From Baylisascaris procyonis (lineage: Eukaryota; Nematoda; Chromadorea; Rhabditida; Ascarididae): 64,000 nucleotides of DNA. Both the position numbers and the translations under genes were made by a program. Shown one piece after another: positions 50,350 through 63,650 of the stretch. Numbering within the stretch: position 1 is the first letter of the stretch; every line of letters begins with the position of its first letter. The notes beneath the pieces were generated by a model that saw nothing but the letters and a program-made list of their open reading frames with translations, ran no database searches and was not told the DNA's origin. The stretch is taken from contig JAZARR010000164.1 in the NCBI GenBank assembly GCA_037389465.1, positions 2,114,501 through 2,178,500 on the forward strand, in the 5' to 3' direction.

Positions 50350-52477
50350 AAGGGGGAGGGAGGAGGGGGTGGACCCAAACAACTGGTCGGTTGACTTTTA
50401 TTCGCAATTACATAGGGAAGACATTCATTCCCATAGGTGGCTGTATCAAATGGAACAACTAACGGCCCATCTACAGTGCGCTGATGTTTGCTTTATTGAA
50501 GTGGGAGTTATTTTATTCAGTTTACATTTTAAAGGAAAATTCTTCGAATTATTTAGTTCATTAAAGGGAGATATATACTATACTCGACTATTCCATCGCA
50601 AATTTTTACATTAAGATGTTTTCTTCGTTCTATTATTTGATTACGGCTGTGCAATTTGTAGTTCATCAGATCTCATTTACATTTTCTTCCTTGCATAGGT
50701 GTAGCACCAAGTTAATAAATACACCATCAACGACTTTCCTATGAATGTGAATCCAAAAGGATCATAAAGAAGCTTGTTGAGATGCTCAAGGTATCATATG
50801 ATCTCATGAATTTTAATGTCCCAAATTTTAATGCTATAAGTGGCTCCGAAATGCGACAATGCATTTCTACTCAACGAAGTAATTAGAAATAAGAATGCAT
50901 TTCCCACTTTCATTGTAATGCTCACAATTCCACTGAGCTTTAGTCCATTGTTGCTATCAACTTTCAGTTTTTTTCAAGTTTCTCTGCTGTTTCTCAACCT
51001 CGCAACATTTTTTCCATCCGTTTCTGCCTCTTTCCTGTTTTTCTCAATTTCGTTCCACATTTTGCCAGGTTTCTCTCTATTTTCACTTTATTTCTTATTT
51101 CTTCTGACCATTTATTGCAGTAGCGGACTGATGAGGCATTATTTGATTTCTTATTTTAATTGCTGGACCATATCTCATATGCTCAGCTGGCGTTTCCTCA
51201 CTGCATCTCTGGTGTTTCTTACTTTGATCCAGATCTGGGTTTTCCACAGCCGCAACTTATTTGATACCTGGATGAGGGACGCAAGATATGGGATTTAAAC
51301 ATCAAGGGGCGATGTAAACCATTCCGCATTAAGCCGTAACAAAGGGATTGTTGAAAACGGCAAAAATAAAATAACTGCGCACCTCCGGCATTAAGCAAAT
51401 ACTCAATCACCCTATAGATGACCACCCATTTCAGTCTCAGTCTGACCGGTGATTTTATATCTAATTTGTCGACACTTTTGTTCGACATCCGCTCGGGTAC
51501 CGTCGGTAAAGTTTTTTTTCTGTTCAAGAATTCGCATCCTAGGTTAATTTTTTGGTAGACGCATTATTGCTCGTATATATTATGCGAACGATCGGCCTTA
51601 TTATATCGCCATAGTTCATTGCTTTTTATTTATTTCTTATTGTTTTCAGGGTCCCGGAAGGTTATTCATCACAAAGTAATCGGATAGAAGTTATCGGTCT
51701 TCGAAAGGCTTTTTTTTGACTTTGCATCGATGATAATTCAAAAAATTCGGAAGTAAAATGGTTGGTCATTTTTAGATTTTTGCGTTAATATGAGAGGTTT
51801 ATTTAGTGGCACTCATTATATATCTTCGTCAAACTTCCCTGATAACAGTATATCCCTCGTCTTAATGTCTTTTATGGAAACACATAAAAAGCAGTTAATA
51901 CTATTATTTTTTTCAGCAGTGAGTCGTCCGGTTCAGAGTCATATCTTTTATCTTTAGTCATTACACAGTTCAGATGCAATAATAAGGGGGAGCTGGAAGC
52001 TTGTTGAAATCCATTTGCTTCTTGTAGATGGTATTAGGGTGGGGGTTTTCTAGTGGTTTATAGGAGTCGTTTAATGAGGCGGAGCGATGCTTCCATCGGT
52101 ATGCTAAGGTTTCGTCCGTCATTCTTTTGAGTATCTTCGATTTTATAATGCCATTGGAACTGCGGTGGCTATACAAAGTGAGGTAACATACGTGGTTAAT
52201 GAATAGATGTATTTTGTAGAGAAGACACTCGATTTCTCTTTATTGCTGAAATGAATATTTTTGAGCTATTTGCTAAAGTAACCTTCAACATCGATCGGTT
52301 TTAACAAGTATGATCGACATTCCTCGCCTATACAAACATAACCGCTCTCAGCACCAAGCATTCAAAATTTCGCAGATTTCTTACTTAATGTAAGCAAATA
52401 TGGAGCACCTGTTACTTCCGTGAAATACATATGCAGTAATCTGCTTATATATGCAATAAGGAAGCAGGAATTATTGA

Positions 52478-55400
52478 ATGAAATGCTTTCAGGCAGTACT
52501 CGGTTTCCATATCGTCGTAACATTGATAACCTTCACCGTCTTCACGAAGTTCCGTTCTCGATTTTCGTTGGCACGACCATTTTTATGTGCCGGGTAGGTT
52601 CACGCCTATTACTCTTGCAGCTCACGTTCTATTAGTTTAATAGAGATTCTATATCTGTCTGGATGGTGCGCGGTACGGAACGCCCGAAAGCAGTGCAGTG
52701 AAACCGAATACCAGGAATTTATATCAGGCATGGTATTTTTTCAAAATTTCCTTTCATGAATGGGTGTCATTGACAAAATGGATTAATTTCGTGTTGAGAG
52801 ATCTTGTTGTTGGGTGAATAAATATCACTTCATTAAGATTCATGTTGAATATCGTTGTTTCATCATAGAAGACATCTCCTTCAATAATTTTTTCCCAATG
52901 TTGGACAGTGGGCTTCATAATAAAGTGCAGCTTCATTATAATCCAATCTTTGAGTGCATGAAATTTTTTCGCGAAGCAGGCAAGGTTGTTCATAGTCTAG
53001 GCTCGAGAAAGTCGGCACTCAAAATGACTCGATATTAACCTGAAATCCAAGAATTTCTGTATTTTTGCTTTGTGTCATTCATTTTTGCATATCTGCCTTC
53101 TGATAGCTAAACGCCTCTTGAAATAAAATTTTGCAGCTTCTTCGTTGTTGTTGCAGTAGAAATCAAGATACAATTTTGGTGAAGCTTTTGAATAATAAAG
53201 AAACGAAACAGCAGTTTACTCCTTAAAAAAGCTTCGACTATTCTTTGCTCAAATATAGATAATCGCTGTCTGCAAGCAGAATCTAGAATGTTTCTGAGTT
53301 ATAGAATTTTTATGCGCTCCATGTAATGGACCTTCAGCTCACGGAGGTTAAACTTGAGGTGTTCATTTGATTTAGACTCTTCTTGATCATCATCTCATAT
53401 CTGAAGTCGTGATCAATCGGTAGACCCGAGATCCGATCTCCACTACAAAGTGGCTAAATATATGTCTCCTTTGTTACAGTTTTTGGGAGCGGATTGTGAT
53501 GGAGAAAATTTTGTAGTTGAATTAGGCTAGCATAATTGATATCAGAACTAGAATGGGTTTGCTTAGTGAGAAGAAACTAGGAATCCCTTCTTCCTACCAT
53601 TTCCCACTTTTCCTACCGAAAAACAAGGAATTTCTGATTCTATTTGTAATTAGAAGCTTTGATATTCATTATCGTTTTACTTGAAATTGCTGTGGATCAG
53701 TTTTATTCATGTTTGCAAATGTTTTTTAAGTGTGACAACATTTCAGATTATACCGATACCTTGCACCAACAGTTCAAGAGCTAAAAGAGAAAGTCCCTCT
53801 TTATATTATGGGTAAAAGTAGAAAACGAAAAGCCGATAAGTAAGTTTTGTTTGAGTTTCTTCTCTGAAATGCTAATACCATAACGTATGCAACTGCGTAT
53901 TTTCTTTCCCTGTGTAGGTGGGAAAATTTTTCATATGCGATTTGAGGGGACTGTAAATTGTCTACGCCTGAATGCAGGGAGTAGATGAATGAAAGTTAGG
54001 TGCGGTGTTGGTGAATTGCCTCCGGGAAAACTTAAAGGTTGACAAATCCTAAATGCTTTTATTCTCAATTATGTTGCGACATGTGCAGCAAGCAGGAATA
54101 CCGCGTTATATGGCAGGAAATAAACTCTTAATATACGGGAAGGTGCACTGACACCGTTTTACGGATGAGGTGTTTTTATTTTTCAGAAATGTTGAAACGA
54201 ATGGTTTTTTGGTGCCAAAGAATGCCGACATAGAGTTGGTTTTGGTGCCTGTACATCCGGATGACGTGCAAGCGTTGCCGTTATATTCGACGTTTTCTTG
54301 GATTGTTGATTTCATCACTTTTTCATTGGTATCATGCTTTGTTGCTCAGCTTCTACATAATTTCTTAGCTACTTTCTAGTATTTGACAAATTGAGTCATT
54401 TGATATTTGCAGACATTATTTTAAGCGGGTCAAGTGGGGGGAGGTGGTTACATTTTTCTGGAAACCAGAATGGGGATGGTATAAGCTAAGTGTACTCCAC
54501 GAAATCATAATTCGGTGACGACCGGAAATTTTACCAAACAACTGGGGGACATGAGTCAACAGGAAAGAAAGGACGAGGATCTCTTCCAGAATCCTCGATC
54601 ACAACTCAATAATGCCTTTAAAGCGTTCGAAGGCGATCCGTGGTTTTTGATTTACTTATCTGCTGATGTAATAAGCATTCTAAGGTGGATATCGGGTCTT
54701 TCAGGTAGAATCGAAGAGACTGTCATGAAAATATCTCGATTAACTCGTATAAAAACATTGTTCAGTGTGTTGCATGGCAGAAAAATGCAAAGTTAAATTC
54801 TGTTGTGCACAATCATATTTTTGGATAGTCTTTATAATTTTTGCAATGGGGAAGTGATCGATGATAACAGAATCGATCGATAAATATGCCTGCCATTAGC
54901 CAAGCCAGCCACTACGCATTTATCCAGCAAAGTGTTATGTGGCATTGAGGATTGAAAGTGATGTGAAGTTCATTAGATTCTTTATTGATGAGCTGAAGAG
55001 TAATTCAAAAGATGGCTCTATTTTAACGCAAAATCGAAATGGTTTACATGCCGATCGGCGCTTTGTTGCCGCAGTTTTGGGAAGAATGTGCGATGCGTAT
55101 TCAACGCAGGTGCGATGGATTCCTTCGCTTGACCCTGATGAGATCGTATTCTCCACATTAACAATCGTTCTTCGTCCTCCTAGGATTTATTATTGTTATT
55201 CCAATAGCGGCGCAAACTAAGAGTGTTTGAAATTGCAAGTGATTAAATTAACTAATCGGTTTTCATTAGAAATGCGATAACACGAAGCTTATCGATTGGT
55301 ATAGTCGAGCAATGCATTTAATGATACGTATAAAACAAAGGTTTTATTATTTGTCATGATGATATTTAACAGATGGGTGATTTTAAATAATTTTTTTAGT

Positions 55401-58400
55401 GCTATTCCGTATTTTTTAAGTTTGTAAAATATTTCGTTTTTTTAGCTAATCATCTTTCTTGATCGCTTCAAGTTTTAGCTGAAACTGATTTACGCTTTTT
55501 AGTAGATCCTTTCAAACATTTGTAATGCTAAGTATTTTTTCCTATAATTTTGCTTAATATTTGATATATACAACTGATTTATATGTAATTTCAGGTGGTT
55601 TATTGTTTCAGCGAGGTGTTCCGTTTCCTTTTCCCGAGTAATACGGATATTAATGTATCGATTGTATGGATTCTACTTTCGATCGCTTTCGTACTTCAGG
55701 TTGAAAAATTTGATAAATGGCTGTTAAATGTTCGTTGTTTGTTTAATTGTGGAACAGTGCTGAAACATTCGTCTTTATGTTTAATGTTGGGAGATTTGGA
55801 TTGCCTCTTTCATTAACATCAGGAGAGAATATTAACTAATTCTATGAATCCTTTTACTAAGCAAAAATCATTTGTGACGATTAGCTGTTGCTTCGAATCC
55901 CGTTATAAGTGAGACATTTTCAATCACACCACAGGTTCCATCTCTTATGCACTCTCAAAATCTGTGGATAGCATATTTACATTCAACTTTATTATTGCAT
56001 AAACCACCTCAATATATATATATATATTTAGATGTCTTTTTGGTTTAAGGATCTCAAAAGATTTGTGCTCATAGAATTCTCAGAAGATAATATGTACGGG
56101 CACAAAATGATACTTTAGATTGAGATCACATGAACCGCTATAATGAGAAACTAGATTCTTTCCTAACCTTGTGGGATCATTATACTAGAAAAGGAGGAAA
56201 TGAGTTGTTAGGAAATGGAAGGGGGAGTTTGTTAGATTATGGAATAAAACAATAATTTTAATGTTTAGGCATTGGCAAATGTGACAGTTTCGCTGTTTTC
56301 TGGCGACAGTGTTGAGGCGGAACGCAATTTGGTTATTTCATTTTCTTTATTATTTTTCCTTTTCTCGATGATGTTCACGATGTTCGCTGAGAGTTTTTTT
56401 GATATTGGATTTGACAAAGGTTATACTGCATTCTCACTTTTTTATTTATTTGATGTTTAATTTTTTTTTCTTTTATCATTTATTTATATTTGTTTAACGT
56501 TGACAATCAACGTATTTATTTTTTTTTTTCAACCATTCATCCAGCTCTATTTCACTCGTTGAATTTTTAAATCATTTTTCGGATCAATCGATAGTATTTG
56601 TAATGTCCTCTTGGAAGCGATAATTATATTCATATTTATAAGGTCATTATTGATTTTGATTGAAGACTTAACTTGGTGAGATCAGAGAGTTTCGCCAGTT
56701 TGATTGATACTTCGTTACTATGAATTATTCTTTAAACGAGGCCACTAATCGGAGTAAGAAGGTAGAGCAATTCCTTTCTCATTTTCTGGAGAAGAGAAAG
56801 AAATTCAAATTTTTTGTTAGCAATGTTTTATAGGATTTTTTTTTTTCTTATTTCCACGTGTAGTACTCTTATGGACCTGTTCTTGTGTTAAGCATTTGTT
56901 TGCTTTTCCAAGCGCTAATGGTAAAGGTGAACCTGCATCAGGTGACATTTAGGTAAATTGCTTTCTTGGTGATGGTTTGACACTACCATCTCTTTGATTA
57001 TTGATTATCTGTTTGATCGAAGATGGACTCAGTCGTTGCTTGCTTGACCTCAAAAGCAAAAAAAAATTTCTCGATCATCGGTTCAATCGACAAGAAAGGA
57101 AATTCCCTTCCCTTTTCCTCCCCTCTCATTCTCCTTAAAAGAAAGGGAGCACCCCTACCTTAGCTGTTAATCTCGCTAAAGATTGACTAATTGAATGGAG
57201 CTTCATGATACCATAACCGATTAATGTAAGCAATTTTTTTGACTCCAATTTTCTTTTCAACCAAACATACGCATTCTTATCTTTGTTGTTATACATTCCA
57301 TCTCTCTTGCCTTAAATGTTTTACCTCATTCTTCTCTTTTTTTCTCCTCTAAAATCATGTTATTTTTCAGCATATGAGTCGTTCTCGAAGTCGGCATCAG
57401 CGTTCTTTGCAGCGAGTGATGTGCCGCTCCCAGCTGGAGTCACTCAGCGGTCTCCCCTTCTTTTGTTTATCACACTTTCTGCAATGTTTGGACTGTTAGC
57501 CGGTACTCTTGTTTTCCCAAATTTCCGTTATGCGAGAATGTATACAAGTGCAGTCGATGAGGCAGCACCATTTTATAAGTAGGTTTTGTTTTCTATCGAA
57601 TTACTTAGATAATTGACGAGAATGGGGCGATGGAATTGCTCACAGGTTATTGGAAGGAATGGAGAGAGAATAAAGCATAATTTTACAAAGGGAATACTTG
57701 CGAGGAATGAATTCACTTAGGAGGAAAATATTCTTACTTTCACCGACAGAGTAATAAACATTGGGAAGTATTAGCGAAAAGTTGTTTGCTTTTTCTAGGA
57801 GTTACCATATTCGTGGTTTTTCTTTCTTGTTTATATTGTGGGTGACGAATGTAGTATGATTAGTCAGTTGTTTGGTGAACTTGAAGAAACTTAATATATA
57901 AATAAAAATTAATTCTATGTAGTACAGTGAACTAAAATTCTAAGTCTTGCAGTATTGCTGGTTATTGATATCCATATATCTCGCTGTTATCGTAAATCTG
58001 ATGATTGATATTTCTTCTTCAAGAGCATAGAGAAAGAGCTAGTCCATAAAGTAAGGTATGCGTACGTTCCATGCACACTTTAATAGGTGCTGAGGAAGAA
58101 AAAGCGATGTGGTTAGCTTATATCCATTGTGACGTCATTTCTTGGTCGCAATCATCTGAATGCAAGAAGTTGAGCTTTCTTTAAGGTTTATTGATTTTTA
58201 GCTGTTATATTGTATAAGGCGATTATACAATAAAATGTTTTTTAATGTTTGGACTTTCACTGTTTTAAGCTAGACTGTTTGTTAAGGCTGCTCTATCATT
58301 TGGCATTTCTCAGTCAAGCGTTCTCTTTGATGCTATTTACGCATCCGGTCAAGAATTATCTTCTCTATGGGCGTCGGAAAATGTTTGTTGCTTTATTTTT

Positions 58401-60709
58401 TGAATTTTTATATATTTGTTTTCATTTCCGTTTTATACGTCTTAGAAATTATTATAGTTGTCATCCCTTTTATATATGTGTTCCTTGCTCCTAAAAAATT
58501 GATGAGGCCAAGAGTTTTTGTATTGAATGTGGAAATGTCAGGACTGGCTTCATCTGTCACCGTCTGGAATTGAATTACTCTGCGTAGTTTTTATGTTGCC
58601 TTGTGTAATAAGCCGTTAACACTTAGATCTCTGTATCTTACATAATTACCACCTAATTAAGCATGTTTAGGCTAATGTTGAGTGTTTGTCAGAATGGGCC
58701 ATTGTTTAAGGGGTTCAGAGAGCCATCTGTCTTCAAATTGTTTTCTGATGTACGAAGACTTTTTTATCAATTTGGTATATTATAATTGAGAATTGGAGAG
58801 TGGATAAGAACTACTTTGCTAAATGAATGTAGCAAATCGCTAATTGCGAACATAACTCTTTCTAGGCGATCATTTGCCAATCTTTTTATTTTTAAGTAGG
58901 AACACCTATAAAATTGTTCATTGGGCGCCGTTAATGCTCGTCTAAATACCTGCATTCATAATGTTCATGCGCACATGAACTAGAGATAGGAATTGGGATG
59001 ATCTTAGTGCGCGGTAAGCACTTCGGTTGAAGCACATACAAAATTTTTTAGTCCACGGTAGTTGAATTTTATGGAAAAATTGTTTACTAGAAGAGCTCAT
59101 TGCCAGTACTCCCTCTTTCTTCCCTTCCGCCTGTCCCCTCTGCGCTTTTGAAACTGCTTAACAACACAAAGTACCATTTTAATAAAGCGTTCAAGGCACT
59201 GACTAAAGCTGGGAATATTGTTCATGAGGGTAAGTGCATGGTGACTTCATGGGCATTTTTCTACCCCTTGTATATTGTTAGATGACATTCGCATCTCTGG
59301 ATTATTCGTAAGCATCAATGTTGTATCGGTGATGTTCCATGATAAAATGCTATGTTTTGGGTTGACGGAGTGTCAACTGGAAGCACTGCGTATGGCATCA
59401 GTGGTGGCAACGATGACTACACGTGTTATTTTCCGTCGTGCCCATCTACAATCGCACTTGAATCTGGCAGCTAACGCATTGGCGTTTGTACGCAAACAAA
59501 CGGGTAACATCAACTCGATGGAACTGCAAAGAATGGTAATTGCTGTTTGCTGCCAAACAAAATATTTCATTTATTTTACTTAATTGCCCAAGCTTTATGT
59601 TAATGAGTCTACCATAAGCCCTCAACTGTAAAATCCAAGGCTTATTTTTTCTCTGATTTTTAGTGTAGTTGTGATGAGAGTTTTATGGCGGACCTACATC
59701 AGAGCTGGTGTTCTTTGGGGCTGAATGAGTTTAATGGATCGTTGACAAAGGGTTCTCCTCAGCGGTTGTTTCGACTGCAGAGTCGATGAGGATATGACGA
59801 TTAGAGCAGTAGAGAATTTTGTGAATTGTTGATGTTGTTTCTTTTATTGATGAATAAAAGTAAAGAAATTATTGCTGTATTTCCCTATAACGCTAATAAA
59901 TTTATGATCAATTATTGTTGAATGTTGTGAATTATATTGTTGAATGTTTCAGATATTCCGTTATTTTTCATACCTCAACGTGGCGGCATTGCAATATTTC
60001 ATACCAGCACTGCTTTCGTTTCTTTTCGCACTTCTGCTCAAGACTCTTGGTGGGTGAATGAGAAGGAATTTTTCTATTTATTTATTGTTGAAAATTATAT
60101 TTAATCATCCAAATTTTATCCTCATTGATTCTAAGATGAATGCCTTGAGGCTATATTCTTTGACTATTAGCCAAAGCGAAGCCCTGACTTTTCTTTTCAT
60201 CTGCTCCTTACTGATAAGAGATTAGACGGAAATAATGGTGTGGGATTCTGAATTAACTATTTTGTGATCGATGCGGTTTAATTAATTGCCAGGTTTTTAC
60301 AACCGCACTATACGTCGTTGTTGTTACACATATGCGATACCAGATTCTAAGCGAATGTTGGGGGAACTTCCGTTAGAGCAAGTGAAAACTCTCTTTGTTC
60401 AAGAATGCAGATGTTTCGATGCTTAGAGTCATATTGGTGGATCCGGTATAGAAGTAGGTTTCAGAAGCCTCACGTCACACAGTAGTCATTGCCGTGAATG
60501 TGGTTTCAGGCAACTATTCGTGGACAGGCCAAGAATATCCTCGCCCTGTGCCAACAACTAATGCTCAGAGCCTTGCATCTCTGCAAATGCTCTTTAATGA
60601 AACTGTACAACGCGGTATTTGGTCTTTGTTTTTGGTTGTTACACTACTGATGAATTTTTCGCTGTCATTAATTGGAGTTGTTTACAACTCATATTTGCAA
60701 AAAGTTTGA
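52478..60709 (+). CDS. TMEM161: TMEM161 family multi-pass membrane protein
   Basis: Family of multi-span membrane proteins; human TMEM161B is linked to excitability and heart rhythm. Exons: 52478-52593, 53747-53839, 54187-54328, 55595-55699, 56269-56419, 57371-57578, 58287 to about 58382, one ending 59535, 59953-60049 and 60510-60709 (TGA). Conserved blocks run in family order: [125 protein letters not shown] with LLLKTLG, and the last span up to [10 protein letters not shown]. All phases agree except at the exon 7 junction: exon 7 may splice to 59297 (phase 2), or through an extra exon 59172-59229 to 59282. The start codon could instead lie in an upstream exon, because TGCTTTCAG at 52484-52492 is itself acceptor-like. 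AATAAA at 60891. Confidence 0.92.
54551..55220 (+). CDS. Possible nested two-exon gene in a TMEM161 intron
   Basis: Inside the 1.27-kb TMEM161 intron 54329-55594 lie two unusually protein-like open frames on the same strand. The first starts [20 protein letters not shown] and reads on to [11 protein letters not shown] before a GTAATA donor after 54667. The second follows a CCATTAG acceptor at 54899 and gives 106 residues, including [40 protein letters not shown] and [17 protein letters not shown], ending with TAA at 55218-55220. Joined in phase 0 they would give about 145 residues. I do not recognise the product. Alternatives are alternative exons of TMEM161 or a decayed insertion. A further frame just upstream (after an acceptor at about 54413) reads [12 protein letters not shown] but soon stops. 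Confidence 0.35.
60293..60426 (+). CDS. Possible alternative last exon of TMEM161
   Basis: In the last TMEM161 intron, an acceptor AATTGCCAG is followed by 134 bases open in exactly the phase left by the exon ending at 60049. It reads [20 protein letters not shown], then [15 protein letters not shown] and a Cys-rich end, and stops with TAG. If used, it would replace the last membrane span with a soluble, Cys-containing tail. It could also be an intronic chance frame. Confidence 0.35.
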
Positions 60710-60890
60710 TTGCGGGTGGGAATGTCACTAAATGGGCTAAGAGGGGAAGGAATAGTCCTGCTAGGTGAGAATTACCACGACTGTCAGTTTTATCAAACTA
60801 AATCTGATCGGCAACATTATTTAATATTTCGGTGTTTTTATGTGATTTTTTAAAATCACCACTAACTTAATTAATGTCTGCTCGAAAAGG

Positions 60891-60896
60891 AATAAA
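60891..60896 (+). promoter_or_regulatory. Possible polyadenylation signal of TMEM161
   Basis: AATAAA 182 bp after the TMEM161 stop codon. Confidence 0.45.
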
Positions 60897-62903
60897 CGTG
60901 CAAATTTCCCACAGAGGTAACGCAATTTCATTAACAGATGTAAAAGTTTTTGCTGATATGTTCGCGTTTTGCATTATCAGAATGAAATGAGGCTCACACC
61001 CAAAGAAATCCTCTCAAGTAAACCAGTTTCTCTCTAATCGGATGCAAAGAGAAAAGAAGCAAGAGTCTGACCTGTAAAAGGTTCTTTCATCTTTATACAT
61101 CGATATATGCGAGCGCTACTCTAGTAGCAAAAATTCTGCAGCACTCAAGTCATGAATATGTAGTAGTCAGTTCGTAGACGTTTTGACTTTATTTACGGCC
61201 ATTTATGCAGGCCAGTTGCTACATGCAAGAAATTTGATGATTAGACAAGAAACGACGTAGAAATCAGGGAAAATCGATCAATTTACAAAGCTATCAGATA
61301 AGAAAGTTTTGCGCTGCCAATCACGTTTTTATGAGGGGCATATAGTTTTGTTTTTGTTCACTTCGTCAACGTTTTTCTGCTTTTACGACCGCTTGCTTTC
61401 ATGAAGTTTACCCCACCCCTCTCCCCCCGCTCCCTGTCACGGGCAATCGTCCAAGGGATCTGTTGATATTTTGTGAGCGTTGATTTAAAATTTTGCATGT
61501 TTAACTTTAAGTCAGTTACCCCAATTTTTTGGTTTTCTTAGTTTCATAGGCCCCCAATATTGAAGTGATTGCGATCGCTTTTATTATTATGGTCTTGAAA
61601 TTTATTGTTTCATTCGAGTCGTTTTTGCTCATCGTAGGTGTCTTGATTCGTTCTACTTCTCGTCTTTGATAAGTGTATTCTTGTAAATAATATGAATGTA
61701 GTCTGCAGATTGTTGATTTATGGAAGGAAGGCGGAAAGAGCATCTTTCCTCGTCATTGATACAGTTTTGAAGCAAATATAAAAATTTTCCAAGTTTTTAA
61801 ATTCTTTAAGGTTTTTCTCCTTTGTTTCTGATTGTAAGCCTTTTCGATCTGCTCATTTGCCGTTTTCGATCTCAATTTACTAATTCATTTTCAGAGTTTA
61901 AGGAATACTGAAAAAAATTGTTTTTTCTCACAAGACGTTAATCTCAGAGAATGCCATCTTTCAAAGGTGTCTCTATTCTTCAATCAAATTGTTTAATAAT
62001 AGTAGGATCAATTTTCACTTTCTTGTTTTTATCCCTATAAAAAAGAAAATCATTGTGTTTAGAAGCTTTTTTAAGTGCTATAGCGATCCAGAAAAGTGCT
62101 AAGTGGAAGCAGAAACAATAATAAATAAATATGCTGGTAATGCTGCATTTTCAAAAATGGGACAAGCTCAGGTTGCTTAGCTCGAGGATTCTAAATAAAA
62201 CACCCTTTCTGCGAGTTGCATAAATTTTTTATAAGGCATTGCGAAATTAGCACTATGGAACTCTATCATCACAGTTTATGTGACATTTTTATATTTTGCT
62301 ACCACATCAAATCGTTGAAACAATTATACTCATTAGAAGTCATACTATTTCAGATGTCGCATTATGGTTTTGTTGTGCTTCTTTTATTGTATATATAAAA
62401 TAACACAGATGGGTTGCGCAAATCTTTGAGAACCTATATGATAACTGAAAACACTAAAAGAGAAAGGGTAAGGGAAGGGAACTGCTGTATTTCGTTTCAC
62501 AAAGGAAGGACTAGGTGCTTTTTCAAGGGCCTTAACTGATGAGATGGACTTCTAATCAGGAAAGAGTCCTGCATCTTTGTTGGCATTATTCATTTGTATG
62601 CTGCTTCATTTTTGACGTTATGAAAGGAAAACAGATTGGAAGTTTTCATTTTTAAGGTGAGCAGTTTAATTGTCTGACAGCTATAAATATCAGTTGGAAG
62701 AATTTCTTTCAGTGTAGTTACTGATAAATGATAAGCGATGATAAACAATGTGAATGAGCCACATAGTTGATAGGTTTACAAAAATTTGGAATTGTATTTC
62801 AAAAATACGTCTGAAAGAGCTTTTTTTGTGAATTTTTAAATCCTTTTCAAATTTCTTTGATTCAATCAGAAATGCTCATAATATTTTGATAGTTAGGTGC
62901 TCG

Positions 62904-62949
62904 TTGTTTTTTTCTTTCCTGAGTGGTTGTTTTTTTCTTTCCTGAGTGG
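62904..62949. repeat. Exact 23-bp tandem duplication
   Basis: Two identical adjacent copies of a unit made of TTG, seven T and CTTTCCTGAGTGG. Being exact in a diverged AT-rich background, it looks recent, or it is an assembly effect. Confidence 0.85.
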
Positions 62950-63420
62950 CTGGACACATATGTTTTGCAGTTGTTATTGTAGTCGTGTCAATTTTTGGTG
63001 GTCGTTGTTTTTGCTTAATACGTTAGTTTTAGATGAATTATTGAAATAGTTTTAAAACTGATAGATAATGTTTATAGAAATTAATTTGTAAAATTTAGAG
63101 GAATTATTGTCGAAGAATACGGCGTTGTTCATTGTCCTATTTATTGTTGTAAATGATTATTGGTTAGAAAAATGCTCATGGAATTGAATTAATTCACAGA
63201 ATGAAATTTTTTTCTTCGATTGAAATTTGCATGATAGTTACATCAATGTATTATTCAAAGCACATATTTAATAGCAGAGTGCGTTCCCTTTGAATAGAAT
63301 AATGAACGAATCGGGTTGCCCGTGTTGAATTGCTTGGGAATTATTTGCGCATATAAGCAACATGAGAGTTCGATTAGTTCTCATCAGGAGGGCTCTCGTT
63401 TTTCGCTTCTGCTCAACAGA

Positions 63421-63650
63421 TCGCTCCCTCTTTTTTGGCACATTTCGATGCATATGGATGCACTACGACCGTAATTTCACGTTTTTTGATTCTCGTCATG
63501 GTTCTGGGCTATGTGGGATTCGCATTTGCACAAAGCATTGTGGCGATGTGTGTGTGTGTGGTCTCTCTCTCTTTTTGTCTCTCCGGTGGTTTCTACTCGG
63601 AAGTCAAGCCACGGCGTTTTGTAAATGCGGTAATGCGTCAGGATGAATGA
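63421..63650 (+). CDS. Possible exon of a downstream membrane protein gene
   Basis: After an acceptor-like TGCTCAACAG at 63411-63420, an open frame reads APSFLAHFDAYGCTTTVISR and then a hydrophobic stretch FLILVMVLGYVGFAFA before a GT-repeat and a stop at 63648-63650. The hydrophobic run could be a membrane segment of a gene that continues past the window. I see no partner exon and the family is not recognised. Confidence 0.25.

Larger units (their letters stand above)
47225..52477. other. Large gene-poor intergenic region
   Basis: Over 5 kb with no exon I can support. It includes a pair of related repeats (48719-48778 and 48946-49002), a purine-rich block at 50090-50170, the G11 tract at 50339 and a low-complexity frame at 50840-51298 rich in Phe/Leu/Ser. 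The stretch at 49500-49970 has open frames on both strands and tRNA-box-like pieces (GATCCAAACCCGCAACCTT), suggesting a decayed repeat. Confidence 0.5.
60710..63380. other. AT-rich region with no recognisable gene
   Basis: Contains the TMEM161 3' region with AATAAA at 60891-60896, then about 2.5 kb of AT-rich DNA. I see only short frames and a 23-bp tandem duplication at 62904-62949. Confidence 0.5.

Noticed and set aside
50840..51298. 152-codon plus-strand frame, Phe/Leu/Ser-rich
   Set aside because: The composition simply follows a T-rich, pyrimidine-biased stretch; no start context, splice sites or homology are seen.
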